The notes: generated from the letters alone by a model not told the origin. DNA of 64,000 bases from Phaeovulum molybdatiresistens (GCF_023544865.1 NZ_JAMJFX010000010.1:1-64000); one strand, 5' to 3'. Positions 8,687-18,816 are shown, numbered from the stretch's first letter. Numbers and translations: made by a program.

Positions 8687-9333
8687 TTGTGAAATTGCCT
8701 CATATGCCAAGCGGATTGTCGGGCCAGCCTGCCATAGGTTTGGCTCAACGGGCAAGCGCGGCGCACAAGGCAGCCTGCGTTCAGGCAAGTTTCGCCCTCA
8801 GGCCGATCCAGAAAGGCATGGCAGGCCGGAAGAACATACCCCTCCCCGGTCAGGGCACCGGGGGGACAGGCCGCAAGACAGGGCGCAGCGCATCCCTTAC
8901 AGGGCGGCGCCGCCGCAGGGGTCGGCACACTGATACGGACCGGCAAGGCAATGGCCCCACGATAGGACGCCATCAGCCCCATCCGGTCATGCACCACAAA
9001 ACCGACAGGCGACGTCCAGGCCCGGCCACTGCGCAAGGCCCAGCGCTGGAACGGATGCCAAGGCGGCCCGCCAAAGGGAAACACCGCCATGCCCCCCAAG
9101 CCAAGGGCCATCGCCCCGATCACCCGCGACGACCAGCGATCCAGCGGATCCGCCGCACCATCAGCAAACTCAGGGCTGGCGGTGACATGGTCCCAAAACC
9201 CCGGCTCGTCCGGAGACAACAGCGCCAGGGTCGGAAATTCGACCGGCAAGCCATCCCCGGGCCCAAGCCCCACAAGGCCCGACACGAAAAGCAGCTCGGC
9301 CGCAGCGACCGCTTGCAGCGCCGCCAGGGTCAC
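8683..9333 (-). CDS. cysteine-rich ferredoxin-like protein
   Basis: This 216-residue protein has no recognisable domain in its first 135 residues. The C-terminal third contains [13 protein letters not shown] and [13 protein letters not shown], cysteine clusters like those of dicluster ferredoxins or the iron-sulfur part of epoxyqueuosine reductase (QueG). The N-terminal QueG catalytic region is not evident. It overlaps argB upstream and the phosphatase downstream by ATGA, so all three are probably translated together. Its partner is unknown. Confidence 0.75.
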   Translation of the reverse strand: MTLAALQAVAAAELLFVSGLVGLGPGDGLPVEFPTLALLSPDEPGFWDHVTASPEFADGAADPLDRWSSRVIGAMALGLGGMAVFPFGGPPWHPFQRWALRSGRAWTSPVGFVVHDRMGLMASYRGAIALPVRISVPTPAAAPPCKGCAAPCLAACPPGALTGEGYVLPACHAFLDRPEGETCLNAGCLVRRACPLSQTYGRLARQSAWHMRQFHK

Positions 9334-10223
9334 CGTTTGCGCGGCTTCACCCGCGGCTCGGTCGAGCGGATCAGGCTGCCCGCACCGTGGTCGGTGAACA
9401 ATTCCAGCAGGCAGGCATTGGGCACACGCCCATCCAGAATCACCACCGCGCGGACACCATCCTCCAACGCCTTCAGCGCTGTTTCCGTCTTGGGGATCAT
9501 GCCACCGGCGATCGTCCCATCGCCGATCATCGCCCGGACCTCATCCGGGGTCATCTGGGTGACGACCTCGCCTACCTTGTTCTTGACGCCCGACACATCG
9601 GTCAGCAACAACAAGCGATCGGCCTGAAGCGCCCCGGCAATCGCACCCGCCGCGGTATCACCATTCACGTTGAAGGTTTCATTGTCATTCACGCCAGTGC
9701 CAACCGGGGCCACAACCGGGATGATCCCGGCATTGTACAGATCGCGCAGAACCTGAACGTTCATCTCGACCGGGCGCCCGACAAAGCCAAGTTCGGGATC
9801 GTCGGGTTCACAGACCATCAGGTCGTCGTCCTTGCCCGAAATGCCCACCGCGCGACCACCCTGATCGTTGATCGCCTGCACGATGCGCTTGTTGACCAGA
9901 CCGGACAACACCATCTCGACCACCTCGACGGTGGCCTTGTCGGTAACGCGTTTGCCCCGGACCCAGTCAGAGGTGATCCCAAGCTTGCCAAGCAGATCGT
10001 TGATCATCGGCCCGCCGCCATGGACCACCACCGGGTTCATGCCGACCTGTCGCATCAACACGATGTCGCGGGCGAATTCCGCCATCGCCGCATCGTCGCC
10101 CATTGCATTCCCGCCGAACTTCACCACGACGACAGCGCCTGTGTAACGCTGCAGATAGGGCAACGCCTCGGAAAGGGTGCGGGCGGTGGCGATCCAGTCT
10201 CGGTTCATGGTCTGCTTTCTCAT
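9330..10223 (-). CDS. argB: acetylglutamate kinase
   Basis: ArgB phosphorylates N-acetylglutamate in the second step of arginine synthesis. This 297-residue protein has the amino-acid-kinase signatures [21 protein letters not shown] and the C-terminal TDVSGV and GGMIPK segments, at the usual length. The frame is open further upstream, but the start at 10223 ([10 protein letters not shown]) gives the length and N-terminus seen in relatives; 10208 is the alternative. It follows engB on the same strand after a 148-base gap holding two hairpins, and overlaps the ferredoxin gene downstream. Confidence 0.95.
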   Translation of the reverse strand: MRKQTMNRDWIATARTLSEALPYLQRYTGAVVVVKFGGNAMGDDAAMAEFARDIVLMRQVGMNPVVVHGGGPMINDLLGKLGITSDWVRGKRVTDKATVEVVEMVLSGLVNKRIVQAINDQGGRAVGISGKDDDLMVCEPDDPELGFVGRPVEMNVQVLRDLYNAGIIPVVAPVGTGVNDNETFNVNGDTAAGAIAGALQADRLLLLTDVSGVKNKVGEVVTQMTPDEVRAMIGDGTIAGGMIPKTETALKALEDGVRAVVILDGRVPNACLLELFTDHGAGSLIRSTEPRVKPRKR

Positions 10224-10317
10224 CGTGGGGTCCCCGGAGCATGCGGGGCAAGTGTTACGGGCAATCGCCCCCCCTGCCAAGCCCCGAGAGCGTCCACCCC
10301 CGGGCGCGCGGCCAAGG

Positions 10318-10347
10318 CCGGGGGCGCCGCCCCCGGACCCCCGGAGG
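10318..10347. repeat. GC hairpin plus CCCCCGGAGG element, copy 1
   Basis: Arms CCGGGGG (10318-10324) and CCCCCGG (10330-10336) form a tight hairpin, followed by A-CCCCCGGAGG. A related arrangement occurs at 57793-57825. Hairpins followed by a C-run and GAGG are frequent between genes in Rhodobacterales and probably act as transcript ends. Here it lies in the engB-argB gap. Confidence 0.5.
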
Positions 10348-10351
10348 CATC

Positions 10352-10370
10352 CCGATCTCACCAAGATCGG
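10352..10370 (-). terminator. hairpin directly after engB
   Basis: Arms CCGATCT (10352-10358) and AGATCGG (10364-10370) with a 5-base loop begin 2 bases after the engB stop on the minus strand. No T run follows, so it may mark a 3' end or stabilise the message rather than terminate transcription fully. Confidence 0.4.
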
Positions 10371-10371
10371 A

Positions 10372-11025
10372 TCAGTTGAGTGAAGCGATAATCGCGCGCA
10401 GGGTTTCGATCCCTTCGCCCTTTTCGGACGAGGTCACCACGATTTCGGGATAGGCGGCGGGATGCTTGCCAAGCGCCGCCTTGACCTGCGCAATCGCCTG
10501 TTCGCGTTCCGCGCGGTTCACCTTGTCCGATTTGGTCATCACGACCTGGAACGTGACGGCCGAGCGATCAAGCAGCGTCAGGATTTCTTCATCGACGGCC
10601 TTGATGCCATGGCGCGTGTCGATCAGGACAAAGGCCCGACGCAAGGTAACGCGACCCGCGAGATAGGATTTCAGCAGTTGCTGCCATTTCGCGACGATCG
10701 CGACCGGCGCCTGCGCATAGCCATAGCCCGGCAAGTCGACCAGATAGGGGCCGCCTTCGGTTGTAAAATAGTTGATTTCCTGGGTGCGTCCCGGTGTGTT
10801 CGACGCGCGCGCAAGGTTCTTGCGGTTCGTCAACGCGTTGATGAGCGAGGACTTCCCCACGTTGGAACGCCCGGCAAAACAGACCTCGATCCGGTCGGCC
10901 GCGGGCAGGCCGGACATTGCGACCACGCCCTTGAGAAACTCGACCGGGGCCGCAAACATGAGGCGCCCTTTTTCAAGGGAGGCATCATCCGGGGTCGGGG
11001 CAAGGGTAAACTGCATCTGCATCAC
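10372..11025 (-). CDS. engB: ribosome biogenesis GTPase YihA/YsxC (EngB)
   Basis: EngB is a small GTPase needed for assembly of the large ribosomal subunit. The 217 residues show the P-loop GRSNVGKSS, switch region TPGRTQ, G3 DLPGYG, G4 TKSDK and G5-like SSEKGEG in order. The length is normal. Its start overlaps the stop of the MOSC gene by ATGA, continuing the translationally coupled run yidC-MOSC-engB that is characteristic of Rhodobacterales. Confidence 0.95.
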   Translation of the reverse strand: MMQMQFTLAPTPDDASLEKGRLMFAAPVEFLKGVVAMSGLPAADRIEVCFAGRSNVGKSSLINALTNRKNLARASNTPGRTQEINYFTTEGGPYLVDLPGYGYAQAPVAIVAKWQQLLKSYLAGRVTLRRAFVLIDTRHGIKAVDEEILTLLDRSAVTFQVVMTKSDKVNRAEREQAIAQVKAALGKHPAAYPEIVVTSSEKGEGIETLRAIIASLN

Positions 11026-11777
11026 GAAATCTCCACATGATCGCCACGCGTGATAGTGCCCGCCTCGCGCACCACCGCGAACAGCCCGAACTGGGCGTCA
11101 CCGTTCAGTTGCTGCAACAGCGAAAGGACATCCAGATCCTCATGGCCGGTTTCGGGGTTGGCACAGGTTGCGCGGCATCGCGTGATTGGCTCAACAATTT
11201 CCAGCACGGCTGTTCCGATCCGCAGATTGCGACCGGCTAGCGCGCGTTCGGACCACGGCAACCAGCCCTCAACCCATAGATTGCCGCGAAACCGGTTGCG
11301 CGACAGGGGCACACCCGTAGCCGCGCCAAGCGCATCAAGCGAGGACTGGGATAGAACCGAGACATAGGGTTCAGGCGAATCGGTCAGGGCCATGCCCGGG
11401 GCATGTTCCACACTGCGCGGCGCAGGCCGGTGTGCAGGCCAAAGCGGGCGCAGCCACGCAATGAGCGCCGCCTGATCTTCCGAAAGGTCGGGATGCACGG
11501 CCAACGAACCAGCCTCTGGGTGGGTCAGCGTGATCCGCCCGTCCGCGGCAGTCGCGGCACGAATAGCCATCAGGCTGGGCGCGGCCGCGCCACGAAGGAA
11601 ATTCTGCTTCCCCGCCCAAGCCGTCATCGGGCCTTCAGGCTTTGCCGCCTGATGGGCGATGGCCCACCGCCGGTCGAAAGGCAGAGCGCGCCCCCGGGTC
11701 AGGGGCGCGCTTTCGATTTCCTCATACCCGACCGACTTGATCGGATGGCGCAGGATATGGGCCAGATGTGCCGTCAT
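11022..11777 (-). CDS. MOSC domain-containing protein
   Basis: This 251-residue protein has the N-terminal beta-barrel extension (LAHILRHPIKSVGYEEI) and a C-terminal MOSC core with NRFRGNLWVEG and TRCRATCANPETG, the latter holding a conserved cysteine. MOSC proteins carry sulfur or bind molybdenum cofactor (relatives: YcbX, mARC, C-terminal MOSC of Moco sulfurase). It could handle N-hydroxylated bases or Moco, but the substrate is not determined. It overlaps yidC upstream and engB downstream by 4 bases each. Confidence 0.85.
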   Translation of the reverse strand: MTAHLAHILRHPIKSVGYEEIESAPLTRGRALPFDRRWAIAHQAAKPEGPMTAWAGKQNFLRGAAAPSLMAIRAATAADGRITLTHPEAGSLAVHPDLSEDQAALIAWLRPLWPAHRPAPRSVEHAPGMALTDSPEPYVSVLSQSSLDALGAATGVPLSRNRFRGNLWVEGWLPWSERALAGRNLRIGTAVLEIVEPITRCRATCANPETGHEDLDVLSLLQQLNGDAQFGLFAVVREAGTITRGDHVEIS

Positions 11778-13603
11778 TTCCCGGATTTGTCGGCGGGCTT
11801 CTTGCCGGCGTCCTTCGCGGCCTTGCGACGGAAGCCCTGACGGATGTTGTCAAACAGATCCGGGCGTTTCCCGTGCATCGACATGATCGTGTACTGCTGG
11901 ATGAAGGTGATCGTGTTGTTCGCGATCCAGTACAGCACAAGGCCCGATGCGAAACCGCCCAGCATGAACATGAAGACCCAGGGCATCCAGGCGAAGATCA
12001 TCGCCTGGGTCGGATCGGTCGGCGCAGGATTCAGCTTTTGCTGGAACCACATCGAAATGCCCAGAAGGATCGGCAGCACCCCCAACGAGAAGATGAAGAA
12101 GATCGAGGACGGGTCCGGCGTGGCGAAGGGCAGCAGACCGAACAGGTTGAGGATCGAGGACGGATCGGGCGCCGACAGGTCGCGGATCCAGCCGATCCAC
12201 GGGGCGTGATAAAGCTCGATCGTGACGTAGATCACCTTGTAGAGCGCGAAGAAGATCGGGATCTGTAGCAGGATCGGCAGGCAGCCCGATGCCGGGTTGA
12301 CCTTTTCACGCTTGTAAAGCGCCATCATTTCTTGCTGCATCTTCATGCGGTCGTCGCCGACGCGTTCCTTCAGCTTTTCCATTTCGGGCTGAAGTTCCTT
12401 CATCCGCGCCATCGAGATGTAGGATTTGCGGGCCAGCGGGAAGACGATCATCTTGATGATCACGGTCAGCGCAATGATTGCCCAGCCCATGTTCCCGATC
12501 GTGGCGTGAAGCCAGTGCAACAAGCGGAACATCGGCTTCGTCAGGAAATAGAACCAGCCCCAGTCGATCGAATCGACAAACCCCTGAATGCCGGTGTCAT
12601 CCTGGTAGTTCCGGATGGCCTCCCATTCCTTTGCGCCGGCGAAAAGCATGGTCGTGGCGCTGATCGCGGCCCCGGGGGCCACTTCCATCACGGGCAGGCG
12701 GGCCTCGGTCTGATAGATGTCGGATTGCGCGACGTATTTCAGGGCCGAGGTAAAGCCTTGACCCGGCGCCGGGGCAAGCGTGGTCATCCAGTATTTGTCG
12801 GTGAAGCCAGTCCAGCCATTTTCCGTCACGGTGACGATGTCCGCCTGGCCTTCGCCTGCAACTACGTCGAGGCCGGTCACATCGTCGTAATCCACCTCTT
12901 GCAGCTTGCCATCCGACATACGCACGGCACCTTCGTGCAGAACGTAGACGCGCTGCGTGTCCGGGATGCCGTGGCGCGCGATGATGCCATAGGGCGCAAG
13001 GCGCGCCGCGGCATCCGTGTCGTTCTGGACGGATTGCGTCACGGTAAACAGGTAATCACTGTCCACAGCGATCTCGCGGCGGAAGGTCAGGCCGGCCCCG
13101 TTGTCCCATTCCAGCGTCACCGGCTTGCCCGGCGCCAGAACATCGCCAGACGCGAGCCGCCAGATGGTCCGCGGGCCGGGGACCAGGGTCGGATCAAGCC
13201 CCGCCCCCGGAACCCAGCCGTAAACGGCATAATAGGGGTTGGAGGCCGCCAGGTCGGTCCCACCGACGGGGGCCAGAAGGCGCACCAACGGCGCGTCGTC
13301 TTCCAGTGAAACTTTGTAATTGCGCAGGGACAGGTCATCAATACGACCACCCAACAGCGATACGGACCCAGTCAGCTTTGGCGTATCAATGGAGATGCGC
13401 GGGGCCTGCGCCAGTTCGTTTGCCGTCGTCTCGGCCGCACCGGTTGAGGGGGTGCCGGTCGGGGCCGCATCGATCTGCGCCACGACGGCGGGCTGATCAC
13501 TTTGCGGGACAGGCTCTGGCGGGGCGAAGAAGGTGTACCAGACCAGGATCACCACGAAGGAGAGCACGGTCGCAAGGATTAGGTTCTTGTTCTGATCTTC
13601 CAT
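11774..13603 (-). CDS. yidC: membrane protein insertase YidC
   Basis: YidC inserts and folds inner-membrane proteins, alone or with SecYEG. The 609 residues begin with the anchor NKNLILATVLSFVVILVWY, followed by a large periplasmic beta domain (about 60-350) and a conserved C-terminal five-helix core with WGWFYFLTKPMF, KMQQEMMALYKREKVNP and GCLPILLQIPIFFALYKV. The C-terminus is basic, as in relatives that bind ribosomes. It leads the coupled run with the MOSC gene and engB. The degenerate EAL gene and ttcA separate it from rpmH-rnpA-yidD, where it usually lies closer. Confidence 0.97.
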   Translation of the reverse strand: MEDQNKNLILATVLSFVVILVWYTFFAPPEPVPQSDQPAVVAQIDAAPTGTPSTGAAETTANELAQAPRISIDTPKLTGSVSLLGGRIDDLSLRNYKVSLEDDAPLVRLLAPVGGTDLAASNPYYAVYGWVPGAGLDPTLVPGPRTIWRLASGDVLAPGKPVTLEWDNGAGLTFRREIAVDSDYLFTVTQSVQNDTDAAARLAPYGIIARHGIPDTQRVYVLHEGAVRMSDGKLQEVDYDDVTGLDVVAGEGQADIVTVTENGWTGFTDKYWMTTLAPAPGQGFTSALKYVAQSDIYQTEARLPVMEVAPGAAISATTMLFAGAKEWEAIRNYQDDTGIQGFVDSIDWGWFYFLTKPMFRLLHWLHATIGNMGWAIIALTVIIKMIVFPLARKSYISMARMKELQPEMEKLKERVGDDRMKMQQEMMALYKREKVNPASGCLPILLQIPIFFALYKVIYVTIELYHAPWIGWIRDLSAPDPSSILNLFGLLPFATPDPSSIFFIFSLGVLPILLGISMWFQQKLNPAPTDPTQAMIFAWMPWVFMFMLGGFASGLVLYWIANNTITFIQQYTIMSMHGKRPDLFDNIRQGFRRKAAKDAGKKPADKSGK

Positions 13604-13715
13604 AAGCGCGGGTCCACCAACCTGTCCTGGGTTGGGGAGGGTTCAACAGAAGGGCTGGCGAAAGGTCAAGCGCTTTTACCGGGCTTCACGGCAGAGAGAG
13701 CCACGCGTGGCCGCT

Positions 13716-15257
13716 TCATCCCCCTGTGCTACGCCCCCGCCCCAGGCGTGGCGGCTGCGAAATCTTGGCCCGGTGACGTTCGAGCCAAGCCGCCGTTTCC
13801 TCTTGCGGCATGGCCCGGGCGATGCCTGCCCCCTGAACGTGACGGCAACCCAGCTGTGCCAACATCGCATGTTCACCGATCGAGCCAACGCCATCGGCAA
13901 GCGTTTCAAGGCCCAGCCCGTCCGCCATCGCGATCAGCGCGGCGGCGGCGCGCTGCTGCGCCGGATCGGTATCAATGCGGGCAACAAACGTCCGATGCAG
14001 GCGCAGGCGTTGCGCACCCGACCGACGGATCTGGGCCACCGACGTCGCCCCCATCCCGAAATCCGACAGATCCAGGCCCGCGCCCATCTCACAAAGAGCG
14101 TCCAGATTGTGGCGCACCACCTCATCCACAAGAAGCGGCAGGATTGCGGGCGAAAGCACGAAGCGCACCCTTCCTGGCGAAATTTCGAACCTGTCGAAAT
14201 CCCATTGCATGCGAGAGGCGAACTTGGGGTCGTGAAAAGACTGTGGGTGAACCGGAAGGCTGATTGTCGCAACGCCGGCGCCCTGGCGGTCCCAATCACG
14301 CAAGGCGTGGAAGGCGTTGAACACCAGAACCTCCTGCAGACGGCCAAGCAGGCCCGCCGATTCGATCGCTGGCATGATTTCGGCCTCGGTTAGAATGCCG
14401 CGCGCCGCATGAAGCCAGCGCGGCACAGCGTCGAAACCAGATACCTCGCCGGTATCGGTACACAACTGCGACTGCAGATGGGCGATGATGCGGCCCTCCT
14501 CAAGGGCGGCGGCGGCTTCGCGGGTCAGATCATCTTCATGCATGCGCGCAGGCCAGATGTCGGGCGCATAGGCACGAATCGCGCTGGGGCCACTGCGCCG
14601 GGCTGCATCCGCAGCAGCTTCGGCCGCCGAAAGCAGGGCGGCACCAGTCATCTTCGGGGCCCTGCTCATCGGGCAAAAGCCGACATGCGCCGTGACGGTC
14701 ACCGTCTGCTGCCGGATAGAGAGCGGGGTTTCCACAGCGGCCTGTAGGCGGGACGAAATCTGGATCAACCCCTCAAGGTCAAGCCGGGGGGTCGGTTGCA
14801 GGATGACCGCGAAGCGTAGCCCATCAAGGCGGGCAAGGATGTCGCGGTCGCGCAATGCACCGCGCAGGCGTTCGGCACTGCGGCGCAGCAGATGATCAAC
14901 CTCTGTCTGGCTGCGGTCAGCCTGGACCGATTCCTCATCGTCAAAACCGACAACCAGAGCTGCCGTCTTGCCACCCGTTTCACGCGCGGTGGCCAATGCG
15001 CGGTCAATCTGCGCCTCAGCCTCGGGGCGAAGGCAAAGACCCGTTGCCGCATCAAGGCCCGCCTTGGCCTGCGCCAAGGGCGGCAAGGTCCGCCCCATCC
15101 AGGCAACACCCAACGCGGTCGCCGCGATCAGGATCATCGCGTCAGCCCCGAACCAGAGCCCAGCCAGACCAATGGCAGGTAGAAAGACAGCCATTTCCCG
15201 TCGCAGCAGCATCGCCGCCACCGCCCGTGCCCAATGAACAATTCTTCCGGTCATCAC
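13716..15257 (-). CDS. degenerate GGDEF-EAL domain protein, membrane anchored
   Basis: This 513-residue protein has N-terminal hydrophobic segments (about 15-55), a GGDEF-like domain (about 85-235) and an EAL-like domain (about 240-505). The signature motifs are lost: the GGDEF loop reads ARLDGLRF, the EAL motif reads FDAVPRW, the DDFG-equivalent reads LSDFGMG, and the EGVE-equivalent reads DGVGS. It is therefore unlikely to make or cleave cyclic di-GMP and may be a binding or protein-protein module. It is the only signalling gene inside the rpmH-yidC housekeeping run. Confidence 0.8.
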   Translation of the reverse strand: MMTGRIVHWARAVAAMLLRREMAVFLPAIGLAGLWFGADAMILIAATALGVAWMGRTLPPLAQAKAGLDAATGLCLRPEAEAQIDRALATARETGGKTAALVVGFDDEESVQADRSQTEVDHLLRRSAERLRGALRDRDILARLDGLRFAVILQPTPRLDLEGLIQISSRLQAAVETPLSIRQQTVTVTAHVGFCPMSRAPKMTGAALLSAAEAAADAARRSGPSAIRAYAPDIWPARMHEDDLTREAAAALEEGRIIAHLQSQLCTDTGEVSGFDAVPRWLHAARGILTEAEIMPAIESAGLLGRLQEVLVFNAFHALRDWDRQGAGVATISLPVHPQSFHDPKFASRMQWDFDRFEISPGRVRFVLSPAILPLLVDEVVRHNLDALCEMGAGLDLSDFGMGATSVAQIRRSGAQRLRLHRTFVARIDTDPAQQRAAAALIAMADGLGLETLADGVGSIGEHAMLAQLGCRHVQGAGIARAMPQEETAAWLERHRAKISQPPRLGRGRSTGG

Positions 15258-15330
15258 CTGCCCCCGGCACCGCTTTCCCGGGGCACACGCCCCTATCCCG
15301 GCAGGCTAGGGCGCAATGGTCAGCAGCCGG

Positions 15331-16218
15331 TTAATCCGACTGCCGCAGTTTCGGAGGGTTTATCTTAAATTCTTCGGATTCCGCCGGCGTGCCGCCCCGC
15401 ATCAACCCCGCGAAATCGAACAGCGACGGATCCAGAAGGTGCGAGGGCCGCGCGTTCATCAACGCGCGGAACATGACCTGCCGACGGCCGGGGCTGCGCG
15501 CCTCCCACCCGTCCAGGATCTGCTTGACCTGCTGGCGCTGCAACCCGTCCTGGGATCCGCACAGATCGCAGGGGATGATCGGGTAATTCATCGCCCGGGC
15601 GAATTTCTCGCAATCGGCCTCGGCCACAAAGGCCAGCGGGCGGTAGACAAACAGATCGCCCTCCTCGTTCAACAGCTTGGGCGGCATGGTTGCCAGCCGC
15701 CCGCCGTGGAACAGGTTCATGAAGAAGGTTTCCAGAATGTCGTCGCGGTGGTGGCCCAGGACCACGGCGGAACACCCCTCTTCGCGCGCGATTCGATACA
15801 GGTTGCCCCGGCGCAGGCGCGAACACAGGCTGCAATAGGTGCGGCCCCGCGGGATCTTGTCCACGACGATGGAATAGGTGTCCTGATATTCGATCCGGTG
15901 CGGAACGCCCATCTTTTCGAGGAATTCGGGTAGAACCGTCGCCGGAAAGCCGGGCTGGCCCTGATCGAGGTTGCAGGCCAGAAGTTCAACCGGCAGCAGC
16001 CCGCGCCACTGCAATTCGTGCAGCACAGCCAGCAGGGTGTAGCTGTCTTTGCCGCCCGACAGGCAGACCAGCCATTTCGCGCCGCGTTCGATCATGCCGT
16101 AAGTCTCGATCGCCTCGCGGGTTTCGCGCACGATGCGCTTGCGCAGCTTCTTGAACTCGGTCGAGGAAGGCGCGCCCGCGAACAGCGGGTGGATCGGTTC
16201 GGCGTCATCATCAAGCAT
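15331..16218 (-). CDS. ttcA: tRNA 2-thiocytidine synthetase TtcA
   Basis: TtcA inserts sulfur at cytidine 32 of certain tRNAs using ATP and a 4Fe-4S cluster. The 295 residues carry the PP-loop [12 protein letters not shown], the cysteine pair CSLC in the middle and CDLC further on, as the family requires. I chose the start at 16218 because GAAGGA precedes it at a good distance; an ATG three codons upstream lies on top of that site. It overlaps the end of yidD by 8 bases. The tRNA-Arg(ACG) at 18817 has C at position 32 and is a candidate substrate. Confidence 0.93.
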   Translation of the reverse strand: MLDDDAEPIHPLFAGAPSSTEFKKLRKRIVRETREAIETYGMIERGAKWLVCLSGGKDSYTLLAVLHELQWRGLLPVELLACNLDQGQPGFPATVLPEFLEKMGVPHRIEYQDTYSIVVDKIPRGRTYCSLCSRLRRGNLYRIAREEGCSAVVLGHHRDDILETFFMNLFHGGRLATMPPKLLNEEGDLFVYRPLAFVAEADCEKFARAMNYPIIPCDLCGSQDGLQRQQVKQILDGWEARSPGRRQVMFRALMNARPSHLLDPSLFDFAGLMRGGTPAESEEFKINPPKLRQSD

Positions 16219-16453
16219 CGGGATCATCCTTCGCGGGCGGGACCGGATCATAGCCATGGCCGCCCCAGGGGTGGCAGCGGCAGATGCGGCGGGCAGTCAG
16301 GTAGCCACCCTTCAGCGCGCCGTGTTTTTCCAGCGCCTCTAGCGCATAGGCCGAACAGGTGGGCTGATATCGGCAGCCATGGCCGACCCAGGGGCTGAGC
16401 AGCAACCGATAGGCCCGCACCGGCAGGGCCAGAAGGTGGGCCAGCGGGCTCAT
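16211..16453 (-). CDS. yidD: membrane protein insertion efficiency factor YidD
   Basis: This 80-residue protein shows the YidD pattern: an amphipathic N-terminus [16 protein letters not shown], then [19 protein letters not shown] and [18 protein letters not shown] with the conserved cysteines. YidD sits at the membrane and helps YidC-dependent insertion. It overlaps rnpA upstream (ATGA) and ttcA downstream, within the classic rpmH-rnpA-yidD order. Confidence 0.95.
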   Translation of the reverse strand: MSPLAHLLALPVRAYRLLLSPWVGHGCRYQPTCSAYALEALEKHGALKGGYLTARRICRCHPWGGHGYDPVPPAKDDPDA

Positions 16454-16941
16454 CCGCGCCCCCGTCTGGGGCCTTTCGGGGGGACAGGCTCGGGTCGGGG
16501 TTTGCGGGGCTTGTCGGAATGCACTTCGGTCAGGGCGCGGCGCAGATCGTCCAGCATCGCGGCAAAGTCGCGCTCGGCAGTGGCGCCGGGACGGCCGACC
16601 AGCACATAATCCCAGCCGGGTCGACCGGCACCCGGCAGAACCAGGCGAGCCACCTCACGCAGGCGGCGCTTGGCGCGGTTGCGCGCAACCGCATTGCCGA
16701 CCTTTTTCGAACAGGTGAACCCAACGCGGATCAGGTCCGGCGCAACAGGCTCATCTGGTTTGCGGGGGCGGGCTTGCAGCAGAAAACCCGGCGCGCCTTG
16801 CCGCCGGGCCGAAGCCGCACGCAGAAAATCGGCGCGCTGGCGCAGAACCTCAACTCGGGGCGACGCGCAAACGGAAACCGCCGGTGCGCTTCCCGCGCCC
16901 CGGCCTTGCGGGCCAGTCACGGGAACCTCCGGCGGTGTCAT
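16450..16941 (-). CDS. rnpA: ribonuclease P protein component
   Basis: RnpA is the protein subunit that helps the RNase P RNA mature tRNA 5' ends. The core runs from about residue 30 ([13 protein letters not shown]) to 140 and contains the diagnostic RNR motif [15 protein letters not shown] and a preceding [12 protein letters not shown]. At 163 residues it is longer than most, owing to a roughly 28-residue N-terminal stretch and a proline/lysine-rich tail of about 20 residues. It follows rpmH by 21 bases and overlaps yidD. Confidence 0.93.
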   Translation of the reverse strand: MTPPEVPVTGPQGRGAGSAPAVSVCASPRVEVLRQRADFLRAASARRQGAPGFLLQARPRKPDEPVAPDLIRVGFTCSKKVGNAVARNRAKRRLREVARLVLPGAGRPGWDYVLVGRPGATAERDFAAMLDDLRRALTEVHSDKPRKPRPEPVPPKGPRRGRG

Positions 16942-16962
16942 GCCTTGCGGGCCGTTCCTGCC

Positions 16963-17097
16963 TTACGCCGAAAGAACCTTGCGGCCCTTGGCGCGGCGGG
17001 CGTTCAGCACACGGCGGCCACCCTTGGTCGCCATGCGGGCGCGGAAGCCGTGGCGGCGGGCGCGAACAAGGTTCGACGGCTGAAAAGTGCGTTTCAT
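16963..17097 (-). CDS. rpmH: 50S ribosomal protein L34
   Basis: The 44-residue, very basic protein begins [19 protein letters not shown] and continues with [15 protein letters not shown], which is the universal L34 sequence. It is the first gene of the rpmH-rnpA-yidD-ttcA unit. The 238 bases upstream to the divergent sensor kinase must hold its promoter, but I could not pick one with confidence. Confidence 0.98.
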   Translation of the reverse strand: MKRTFQPSNLVRARRHGFRARMATKGGRRVLNARRAKGRKVLSA

Positions 17098-17335
17098 CGC
17101 GATCACTCCGGTTCGGGCGCCCAAACCGCAAGGATTCGAGAGCCTCTGTCATTCGAAGCCCGGTCTTTAGTCGGGCTTGGGTTCCAAGTCAATTCGCCCG
17201 CGCGGATTTTCTTCGCAGGCTTTTGCCGGTGCGGCAAGGCACCTATTTATTCGGCGAAGGGTTTGGTATTTCCTGAAAATGCGGCGGCGGGACGGCGGGC
17301 ATGTGGCCCGCGATCCGGTTGCGAATGGGTGAGGC

Positions 17336-18739
17336 ATGGCGCTGAACACACTCTCTGGTCGTTTCCTGATGCTGACGAGCGTCTTCGTCATGCTGGCCGA
17401 AGTGCTGATTCTTCTGCCCTCGCTTGGCAACTTTCGTGAGGATTACCTGCTGACGCGCCTAGAACGCGCGCAGATTGCCTCGCTTGCCCTGTTGACGACG
17501 GATGAGCTGATCGACCCCGACCTGGAATCGGAACTGCTGGAAAACGCCGGCGTGTTCAACGTGGTTCTGCGCCGCGATGCGATGCGCCAGCTGGTGTTGT
17601 CCTCGCCCATTCCCGAGGCGGTTGCGGCAACCTATGATCTGCGCGACGGATCCGCGCTGGGACGGATGCGCGATGCGCTGGTGCTTCTGGGCAATCCGGC
17701 CAATCAGGTGATCCGGGTGATCGGCGATCCGGTCCGGCAAGGCGGCCTTGTGATCGAGGTCACGATGGAAACCGCGCCGATGCGGGCCGCGATGATCGAA
17801 TATGGGATGCGGTTGCTGGTGCTGTCTGCGGTGATCTCGGTGCTGACCGCGCTGTTGCTGTTCCTGGCGGTGCGCCGGTTGATGGTTACGCCGATCAAGC
17901 GCGTGGTGGCGCATATGGCCGCCTATGCCGAAGCCCCAGAAGATGCCCGCCGGATCATCGCACCACAGGCCCGGATCACCGAACTGCGCGTGGCCGAAGA
18001 CGCGCTGGCCTCGATGCAGCGCGACCTGACGGCGGCGCTGCGCCAAAAGGAAAGGCTGGCGCAACTGGGTCAGGCGGTTGCAAAAATCAGCCATGATCTG
18101 CGCAACATCCTGACGACCGCACAGCTGTTTGCCGACCGGATGGAGGAAAGCGACGACCCGGCGGTGAAGCGGTCGGCCCCGAAGCTGGTCAATTCGATCT
18201 CGCGCGCGGTGAACCTGTGCGAAACGACGCTGACCTTCGGTCGCGCGGAAGAGCCGCCACCGGCACTGTCACGTTTCATGCTGGCAGGTCTGGCCGCCGA
18301 GGTGATCGAAGGCGAAACCCTTTCGGCCAATGCCGCAGGGGTGGATTTCGTCACCGACATCGCGCCGAATCTGGTGATCCGGGCGGATCGCGAACAACTT
18401 TACCGCGTCCTGTCCAACCTGGTGCGAAACGCCCGTCAGGCGATCGAGGCGACGGGGCGGCCCGGCACCATTGAGATCGGCGCCGGCGAAGAGGAAAGCG
18501 GCTGGTGGATTCGGGTCGGCGACACCGGCCCCGGCCTGCCCGAGCGCGCGCGCGAACATCTGTTCCAGCCCTTTGCCGGGGGTACGCGCAAGGGCGGCAC
18601 GGGCCTTGGCCTTGCCATCGCCGCCGAACTGGTGCGCGGCCACGGCGGCCGCCTGGACTTGGTGCGCACCGATTCCGAGGGCACCGAATTCATGCTGCAC
18701 CTGCCAAAGGATCTTGTCCTGGACAGCACCGCAGCCTGA
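17336..18739 (+). CDS. two-component sensor histidine kinase
   Basis: This 467-residue membrane kinase has one transmembrane helix near residues 9-30, a periplasmic sensor of about 125 residues, a second helix near 160-180, a HAMP-like linker, a HisKA domain with phospho-accepting His253 (KISHDLRNILTTAQ) and a HATPase_c domain with NLVRNARQAIEA, DTGPGLP and GGTGLGLAIA. No response regulator is adjacent, so its partner is elsewhere. It is divergent from rpmH and ends 77 bases before tRNA-Arg. Confidence 0.9.
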   Translation: MALNTLSGRFLMLTSVFVMLAEVLILLPSLGNFREDYLLTRLERAQIASLALLTTDELIDPDLESELLENAGVFNVVLRRDAMRQLVLSSPIPEAVAATYDLRDGSALGRMRDALVLLGNPANQVIRVIGDPVRQGGLVIEVTMETAPMRAAMIEYGMRLLVLSAVISVLTALLLFLAVRRLMVTPIKRVVAHMAAYAEAPEDARRIIAPQARITELRVAEDALASMQRDLTAALRQKERLAQLGQAVAKISHDLRNILTTAQLFADRMEESDDPAVKRSAPKLVNSISRAVNLCETTLTFGRAEEPPPALSRFMLAGLAAEVIEGETLSANAAGVDFVTDIAPNLVIRADREQLYRVLSNLVRNARQAIEATGRPGTIEIGAGEEESGWWIRVGDTGPGLPERAREHLFQPFAGGTRKGGTGLGLAIAAELVRGHGGRLDLVRTDSEGTEFMLHLPKDLVLDSTAA

Positions 18740-18775
18740 GCTGCGCGCATTTCTAACATTTTCCGAATTTTGCCC

Positions 18776-18803
18776 TTGCAAACCCCCGACACCAGGTCTA
18801 AAT
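18776..18803 (+). promoter_or_regulatory. probable promoter of tRNA-Arg
   Basis: TTGCAA (18776-18781) and CTAAAT (18798-18803) separated by 16 bases resemble -35 and -10 elements. Transcription would begin around 18810, about 7 bases before the mature tRNA end, which fits a tRNA promoter. Confidence 0.45.
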
Positions 18804-18816
18804 CCCGCCCCACAGT

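Noticed and set aside
10224..10364. N-terminal extension of ArgB
   Set aside because: The extra codons give a glycine/arginine-rich tract read from intergenic hairpins, and normal ArgB length is reached from 10223.
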